9,651 bases of DNA from Bacteroidia bacterium (GTDB lineage: Bacteria > Bacteroidota > Bacteroidia > Bacteroidales > VadinHA17). The position numbers and the translations under genes were made by a program. Shown here piece after piece: positions 5,401 to 9,651 of the stretch (its first letter is position 1; each line of letters starts with the position of its first letter). The notes under the pieces were generated by a model that did no database searches, was not told where the DNA came from, and worked only from the letters and a program-made list of their open reading frames with translations. The DNA is taken from assembly GCA_026391515.1 (NCBI GenBank), contig JAPLEC010000433.1, positions 1 to 9,651 on the forward strand, written 5' to 3'.

Positions 5401-7023
5401 TTATGAGATCTTTGGACCATGCTCAACAAGGCTTGCAGTTTCCGGATTTGAGGTGAATTTGCTGAAATTATTAATGAATTTCAGAGCAAGATCAGATGCT
5501 GCAATATGCCATTTAGTCGTTGATTCCCAACCATTTGCAGGATCGAGAATACTTTCATCAACACCTTTGATCTTTGCGGGGATGCTGACATTAAAAACCG
5601 GAAGGTCCACGAATTCATTATCATTAATGGAATCATCAAGTATTGCATTAATGATACGGCGGGTTGATGGCAGATCAATTCTGCTGCCTGTTCCGTATGG
5701 CCCCCTTATCCAGCCGGTATTAATAAGCCATGCTTCAGCTCCATGAATCTTCATCTTTCTTGTCAGCTCATTCGCATAAATGATTGGATCGACCATCAGA
5801 AAAGCTGCACCAAAACATGCTGAAAATGAAGGCACCGGTTCAACTATACCTCTTTCTGTACCTGCAACTTTGGCAGTGTAACCGCTCAGAAAATAATATT
5901 TGCACTGTTCTTCGGTGAGGCGGCTTACCGGCGGCAAAACACCAAAAGTATCAGCCGACAGAAAGATTACCTTCGTTGCATGTCCCGCTTTTGACACAGG
6001 CTTTACTATATTATTAATATGGTATATCGGGTAGGAGACTCTTGTGTTTTCCGTTTTTGCATCGCTGTTGAAATCAATTGTTCCATCCGAAAGCACAACA
6101 AGGTTTTCCAGAAGTGCATCCCTTCTGATAGCATTGTAAATATCGGGTTCATTCTCCTTGCTCAGCTTGATGCATTTCGCATAACAGCCACCTTCAAAAT
6201 TGAAGATGCCATCATCATCCCATCCATGCTCATCATCTCCCACGAGAGCTCTGTCAGGATCTGTGGAGAGGGTTGTCTTGCCTGTTCCGGAAAGTCCAAA
6301 GAAGATAGCCACATCACCCTTTTTACCGACATTAGCTGAGCAATGCATTGAAGCAATTCCCTTGAGTGGAAGGTAGTAATTCATAACCGAGAAAATACCT
6401 TTTTTCATTTCGCCGCCATACCATGTTCCGCCAATAACTGCCATACTTTCTGTAAGGTTGAAAAAGATAAAGTTTTCAGAGTTGAGCCCCTGTTTCTGCC
6501 AATCAGGGTTGGTGGTTTTTGAAGCATTCAGTACAATGAAATCTGGTTTGAAATTTTTCAGTTCCTGCGTAGTTGGCCTGATGAACATATTTTTTATAAA
6601 ATGTGCCTGCCAGGCAACCTCCATTATGAACCTTACCTTAATCCTTGTATTCTCATTTGCGCCTGAGAAACAATCGACAACGAACAACCGTTTACCGGAT
6701 AGCTGCCTGGCAGAAATGTTTTTACAATGCTGCCAGATTTCCTGTGTAATAGGCTTATTATCAGATACTTTAGCTTTATCAGATTTCCACCAGACTGTAT
6801 CTTTTGTCGTTTCGTCGAAGACAATATATTTGTCTTTTGGAGAACGCCCCGTAAAGATGCCGGTATCTACTGAAATGGCTCCGGTCTTTGTAATGATTCC
6901 TCTTTCAAGTTTTTCGAGATCAGGTTTTGTCTCCTCGGCGAAGAGCAAGTTATAATCCGGATTATAAACAATCTCTTTTACATCGTTTATGCCATATTCG
7001 GATAAATCTTTTGCTGTGATCAT
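5401..7023 (-). CDS. pckA: Phosphoenolpyruvate carboxykinase (ATP)
   Basis: This 540-residue protein has the usual length of ATP-type PEPCK. It interconverts oxaloacetate + ATP with PEP + CO2 + ADP in the cytosol. Key motifs are FTGRSPKDK (57-65, oxaloacetate-binding Arg60), [16 protein letters not shown] (201-216, with the Mn/Mg-site lysines K207/K208), [11 protein letters not shown] (243-253, P-loop) and VGDDEHGW (261-268, metal-binding Asp). R328 in NTRVSYPI and the segment [16 protein letters not shown] (434-449) complete the active site. No catalytic residue appears missing. The ATG at 7023 (MITAKDL) is preferred to an in-frame TTG at 7083, whose extra 20 residues look like translated promoter DNA. 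Together with PpdK upstream it forms a PEP-pyruvate-oxaloacetate node. It could run in gluconeogenesis or, as in many anaerobic Bacteroidetes, in the CO2-fixing direction with ATP gain; direction cannot be read from sequence. Confidence 0.97.
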   Translation of the reverse strand: MITAKDLSEYGINDVKEIVYNPDYNLLFAEETKPDLEKLERGIITKTGAISVDTGIFTGRSPKDKYIVFDETTKDTVWWKSDKAKVSDNKPITQEIWQHCKNISARQLSGKRLFVVDCFSGANENTRIKVRFIMEVAWQAHFIKNMFIRPTTQELKNFKPDFIVLNASKTTNPDWQKQGLNSENFIFFNLTESMAVIGGTWYGGEMKKGIFSVMNYYLPLKGIASMHCSANVGKKGDVAIFFGLSGTGKTTLSTDPDRALVGDDEHGWDDDGIFNFEGGCYAKCIKLSKENEPDIYNAIRRDALLENLVVLSDGTIDFNSDAKTENTRVSYPIYHINNIVKPVSKAGHATKVIFLSADTFGVLPPVSRLTEEQCKYYFLSGYTAKVAGTERGIVEPVPSFSACFGAAFLMVDPIIYANELTRKMKIHGAEAWLINTGWIRGPYGTGSRIDLPSTRRIINAILDDSINDNEFVDLPVFNVSIPAKIKGVDESILDPANGWESTTKWHIAASDLALKFINNFSKFTSNPETASLVEHGPKIS

Positions 7024-7056
7024 GCTTAGCAGATTATTTTTAAATGATGAGCGCTG

Positions 7057-7083
7057 CAAAGTAATTAAAATATTAATGCGCAA
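7057..7083 (-). promoter_or_regulatory. Possible pckA promoter (TTG-N16-TTACTTTG)
   Basis: On the - strand TTACTTTG (7057-7064) matches the Bacteroidetes -7 box TAnnTTTG at all but one fixed position, and a TTG (7081-7083) lies 16 nt upstream of it. The predicted leader would be about 25-30 nt. An independent promoter here fits the terminator and repeat that separate pckA from ppdK. Confidence 0.35.
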
Positions 7084-7129
7084 GTTTTTAAGTTAATATT
7101 TTGTAGAAAAAAACAAGAGACAAAAAAGT

Positions 7130-7213
7130 TGCACAGAGTGACACAGAGAAGCACAGAGTTCCACAGAGAAAAGTCTCTGTGCCTCTCTGTGGTCCTCTGT
7201 GTATCTCTGTGTA
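7130..7213. repeat. Long imperfect hairpin built of 10-nt repeats (CACAGAGNNN / CTCTGTG)
   Basis: The left arm (7130-7169) holds four CACAGAG cores exactly 10 nt apart. The right arm (7174-7213) holds four CTCTGTG cores at the same period. The arms are 40 nt each, complementary at 32 positions, with a 4-nt loop (AAAG). The eight mismatches lie in the spacer positions and every 7-nt core pairs perfectly. It sits in the 361-bp ppdK-pckA gap, downstream of the ppdK terminator and upstream of the likely pckA promoter. It has no coding potential. Similar CACAGAG strings are, as I recall, common in intergenic DNA of many bacteria; their function is unknown to me. The remaining part of this gap, 7214-7326, shows nothing I can identify. 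Confidence 0.8.
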
Positions 7214-7326
7214 AGTTCTTCTTTTATTATTAAATGAATATAAGATAGGGTAAGTCAACCAGTGACGGTCTTATCATTGTCTTATGGTTAGTAATTCTTA
7301 CTACAAGGTCAGGTTTATTGCAGCCA

Positions 7327-7361
7327 TGCAAAAGAAAAGGGACGTTTCTAAAGCGTCCCTT
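7327..7361 (-). terminator. Intrinsic terminator of ppdK
   Basis: On the - strand AAGGGACG and CGTCCCTT (7354-7361 and 7337-7344) form a perfect 8-bp stem. Inner pairs (one G-T and two A-T) leave a 3-nt loop. The stem is followed by the T-rich TTTCTTTTGC. It begins 23 nt after the ppdK stop codon and is the clearest terminator in the window. Confidence 0.82.
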
Positions 7362-7384
7362 CTTAATAAATATCAATCAATTAT

Positions 7385-9651
7385 TTATTTCCCGAATTTG
7401 ATCGAAGCCTGTGCTGCTGCCAATCTTGCTATTGGCACCCTGAATGGTGAGCAGCTTACGTAGGTGAGTCCTGTTTTGAAACAGAATTCAACTGATGCCG
7501 GGTCGCCACCCTGTTCTCCGCAAATACCGACCTTTAGATTAGGCCTGGTGGCTCTTCCTTTCTGAACCGACATAGTTATCAGCTGGCCAACACCTTCCTG
7601 GTCGATTGTCTGGAACGGATCTGCAGCAAGCATCTTTTTGTCAAGATAATCATTCATGAATCCGCCAATATCATCGCGACTAAAGCCGAAAGTCATTTGT
7701 GAGAGGTCGTTTGTTCCGAAAGAGAAGAACTCAGCACTTTTCGCCATACGGTCTGAAAGGAGAGCAGCACGGGGTATCTCGATCATAGTACCATATTTGT
7801 ATTCTATCTTGTTAACTCCGAATTTATTACAGACTTCACTATAAACTTTATCGACAACTTTCTTTGTCACATCAAGCTCTGAAACATCGCATGTAACAGG
7901 AACCATTAGTTCAGGTTCGGGTTTCTTTCCGTCCTTAATAAGCTCGACTGTTGCCTCGAACATAGCCCTTACCTGCATCTCGGTAACTTCAGGATAAGTT
8001 ATCCCAAGGCGCACACCACGGTGTCCCATCATCGGATTAGATTCGTGTAATGCTTCACCGCGCTTTTCAACGTCTTCTTTCCTGATACCCAATGCCTTAG
8101 CAAGCTCCTCCTGCTTGTCAGGACTCTGAGGAACAAACTCATGAAGAGGCGGATCAAGCAGCCTGAAAGTAACAGGCAGTCCATCCATTGCTTCGAGTGT
8201 GGCTTTCATATCTTTCTTGACATATTTGAACAAATCGTCAAGAGCCTTCCGGCGTTCTGGTTCATTTGCGCTGAGGATCATTTTACGAAGAAGGAACAGT
8301 GGTGCTTCTGAACCTTTACCATAGAACATGTGCTCTGTCCGGAAGAGTCCTATTCCCTCTGCTCCAAAGTCGCGGGCAACTTTTGCATCAGCCGGGGTAT
8401 CAGCATTTGTACGTACACCCATCTTACGGTATTTGTCGACCATTTTCATAAACTCCTGGAACCTTGGGTTTTCTGTAGCATCCATTAATGCAATAGCTCC
8501 GGTATATACATTTCCTTTTGTTCCGTTAAGTGTGAGAATATCACCTTCTTTGATTACTATGCTTGATCCGGTTATTTTAGCAGTTTTAGATGCTGCCTCG
8601 ACATGTAGTGCACCGGCCCCAACGATGCAACATTTGCCCCAACCGCGTGCAACCAATGCCGCATGCGAAGTCATACCGCCCCGGGCAGTAAGAATACCTT
8701 CTGCAGCACGCATTCCTTCCACATCCTCAGGATTGGTCTCTTCCCGGAGAAGGATTACTTTTTCTCCTTTGCGGAACCAGTTTACTGCATCTTCAGCTGT
8801 AAAAACAACTTTTCCTACTGCTGCTCCCGGACCGGCAGGTAAGCCTTTTACGACCGGTTTTACTTTCTTTTCGGCATCAGGATTGCAGATCGGGTGGAGA
8901 AGCTCGTCGAGCTGAGCAGGATCGACGCGCAATACTGATGTTTTTTCATCTATAAGCTTTTCATGAAGCATATCCATTGCCATATTCAGTGCAGCTGTAC
9001 CTGTTCTCTTTCCCGCACGGCACTGAAGCATATAGAGAACACCCTCCTGTATTGTGAATTCAATGTCGAGCATATCTTTGAACGACTTCTCAAGAATATC
9101 GCGGATATTGCTGAGCTCTTTATAAGTGCCCGGCATAGCTTCCTGCATACTTTTCAAGTGCTTGTTTTGTTCGTTCTTGGTTTCATCATTTAAAGGACTT
9201 GGAGTGCGGATACCGGCAACAACGTCCTCACCCTGTGCATTTACCAGCCATTCACCGTAGAAAAGGTTTTCTCCGGTTGCAGGATTACGGGTAAATGCAA
9301 CACCTGTTGCTGATGTGTCGCCCATATTTCCGAATACCATTGCCTGAACATTAACTGCTGTTCCCCAGTCATCCGGAATACCTTCGATACGACGATACGA
9401 AACAGCTTTTTTCCCGTTCCAGCTCTTGAATACAGCTTTAATACTTCCTTCAAGCTGTTCTTTTGCATCATCGGGGAAAGGTTTTCCAAGAACTTCTTTT
9501 ATCTTCTTCTTAAATTCTTCCGAGAGGAATTTTAATTCCTCTGCATTTATTTCAGTATCAGATTTATATCCTTTTTTATGTTTGAATTCGCCAAGCATTT
9601 CATCAAGCTGTTTACGGATACCTTTTCCTTCACCAAGATCAATACCTTCAG
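7385..9651 (-). CDS. ppdK: Pyruvate, phosphate dikinase (5' end outside window)
   Basis: The frame is open from the right edge to a TAA at 7385-7387, giving 755 complete codons. An internal ATG at 9598 is not the start, because 17 in-frame sense codons precede it. The N-terminal nucleotide-binding part, roughly 150 residues by family length, lies outside the window. Visible are the end of the ATP-grasp domain (GVAFTRNPATGE, about 9268-9303), the phosphohistidine domain (GGMTSHAALVARGWGK, catalytic His at 8663-8665) and the PEP/pyruvate-binding barrel. The barrel shows GLFRTEHMF, NPMMGHRGVRLG, MIEIPRAAL, SFGTNDLSQMTFGFSRDD and CGEQGGDP, plus SCSPFRVPIARLAAAQ with the catalytic Cys at 7451-7453. 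PpdK interconverts pyruvate + ATP + Pi with PEP + AMP + PPi in the cytosol. The Thr two residues before the His, the regulatory site in enzymes controlled by PDRP, is present. A strong terminator follows, so it is probably not co-transcribed with pckA. Confidence 0.97.
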   Translation of the reverse strand, partial: EGIDLGEGKGIRKQLDEMLGEFKHKKGYKSDTEINAEELKFLSEEFKKKIKEVLGKPFPDDAKEQLEGSIKAVFKSWNGKKAVSYRRIEGIPDDWGTAVNVQAMVFGNMGDTSATGVAFTRNPATGENLFYGEWLVNAQGEDVVAGIRTPSPLNDETKNEQNKHLKSMQEAMPGTYKELSNIRDILEKSFKDMLDIEFTIQEGVLYMLQCRAGKRTGTAALNMAMDMLHEKLIDEKTSVLRVDPAQLDELLHPICNPDAEKKVKPVVKGLPAGPGAAVGKVVFTAEDAVNWFRKGEKVILLREETNPEDVEGMRAAEGILTARGGMTSHAALVARGWGKCCIVGAGALHVEAASKTAKITGSSIVIKEGDILTLNGTKGNVYTGAIALMDATENPRFQEFMKMVDKYRKMGVRTNADTPADAKVARDFGAEGIGLFRTEHMFYGKGSEAPLFLLRKMILSANEPERRKALDDLFKYVKKDMKATLEAMDGLPVTFRLLDPPLHEFVPQSPDKQEELAKALGIRKEDVEKRGEALHESNPMMGHRGVRLGITYPEVTEMQVRAMFEATVELIKDGKKPEPELMVPVTCDVSELDVTKKVVDKVYSEVCNKFGVNKIEYKYGTMIEIPRAALLSDRMAKSAEFFSFGTNDLSQMTFGFSRDDIGGFMNDYLDKKMLAADPFQTIDQEGVGQLITMSVQKGRATRPNLKVGICGEQGGDPASVEFCFKTGLTYVSCSPFRVPIARLAAAQASIKFGK

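Noticed and set aside
6458..6955. 165-codon open frame (+) antisense to pckA
   Set aside because: It is opposite highly conserved PEPCK sequence; the Cys/Phe/Ser-rich peptide is typical of an antisense shadow.
7130..7213. CRISPR array
   Set aside because: The repeat unit is about 10 nt with 3-nt spacers and the two halves are inverted; CRISPR repeats and spacers are much longer and co-directional, and no cas gene is present.
7214..7326. Possible small RNA or small gene between the hairpin repeat and the ppdK terminator
   Set aside because: I saw no tRNA-like fold, no start with a reasonable ORF and no clear promoter.
8328..8915. 195-codon open frame (+) antisense to ppdK
   Set aside because: It is opposite the phosphohistidine domain of ppdK, is Ser/Pro/Ala-rich as expected of antisense translation, and has no recognisable motif.

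Overview
The window looks like chromosomal housekeeping DNA from a Bacteroidota (Bacteroidetes) bacterium, probably of the Bacteroidales/Marinilabiliales kind. The evidence is a moderately AT-rich composition, A/T-rich leaders without Shine-Dalgarno sequences in front of most genes, a few matches to the Bacteroidetes -7 box TAnnTTTG, a small membrane-anchored protein of a type known mainly from this phylum, and an ATP-type PEP carboxykinase next to pyruvate phosphate dikinase. This assignment comes from reading the sequence, not from a database search.

Layout, left to right. The 3' end of an unidentified + strand gene (1-72) is followed by a repeat-rich gap. A conserved membrane-anchored hypothetical protein lies on the - strand (228-749). 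A class I aminotransferase (979-2172, +) converges on a nitroreductase (2358-2909, -), with a nested polypyrimidine/polypurine hairpin element between them. Divergent from the nitroreductase is a tight two-gene unit, lemA-htpX (3027-3590 and 3592-4560, +). It converges on a - strand block read right to left: ppdK (7385 to beyond 9651, 5' end outside the window), a clear intrinsic terminator, then pckA (5401-7023) and plsY (4723-5370), the last two probably co-transcribed.

Metabolically, PpdK (pyruvate <-> PEP) and PckA (PEP <-> oxaloacetate) form the PEP-pyruvate-oxaloacetate node. The aminotransferase probably links oxaloacetate or other 2-oxo acids to amino acids. PlsY starts membrane phospholipid synthesis. 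LemA and HtpX are a commonly paired membrane protein and membrane metalloprotease, likely involved in envelope quality control.

I see no mobile-element genes, CRISPR array, tRNA, rRNA, phage or defence genes, and no convincing new multi-gene system. What the genes do not explain is in the gaps: every intergenic region of appreciable size, except the short divergent one at 2910-3026, carries a repeat-like or inverted-repeat sequence, and these differ from gap to gap. They include an 8-nt GTCTTNAN repeat with inverted copy, a nested pair of CCCTCCCTT/CCCTTCCCTT hairpins, an 8-nt GGCGCAAC repeat, and two related 10-nt-period elements (core CTTTGTG, and CACAGAG/CTCTGTG folded as a 40-nt-arm hairpin). 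These are the best candidates for a second look.
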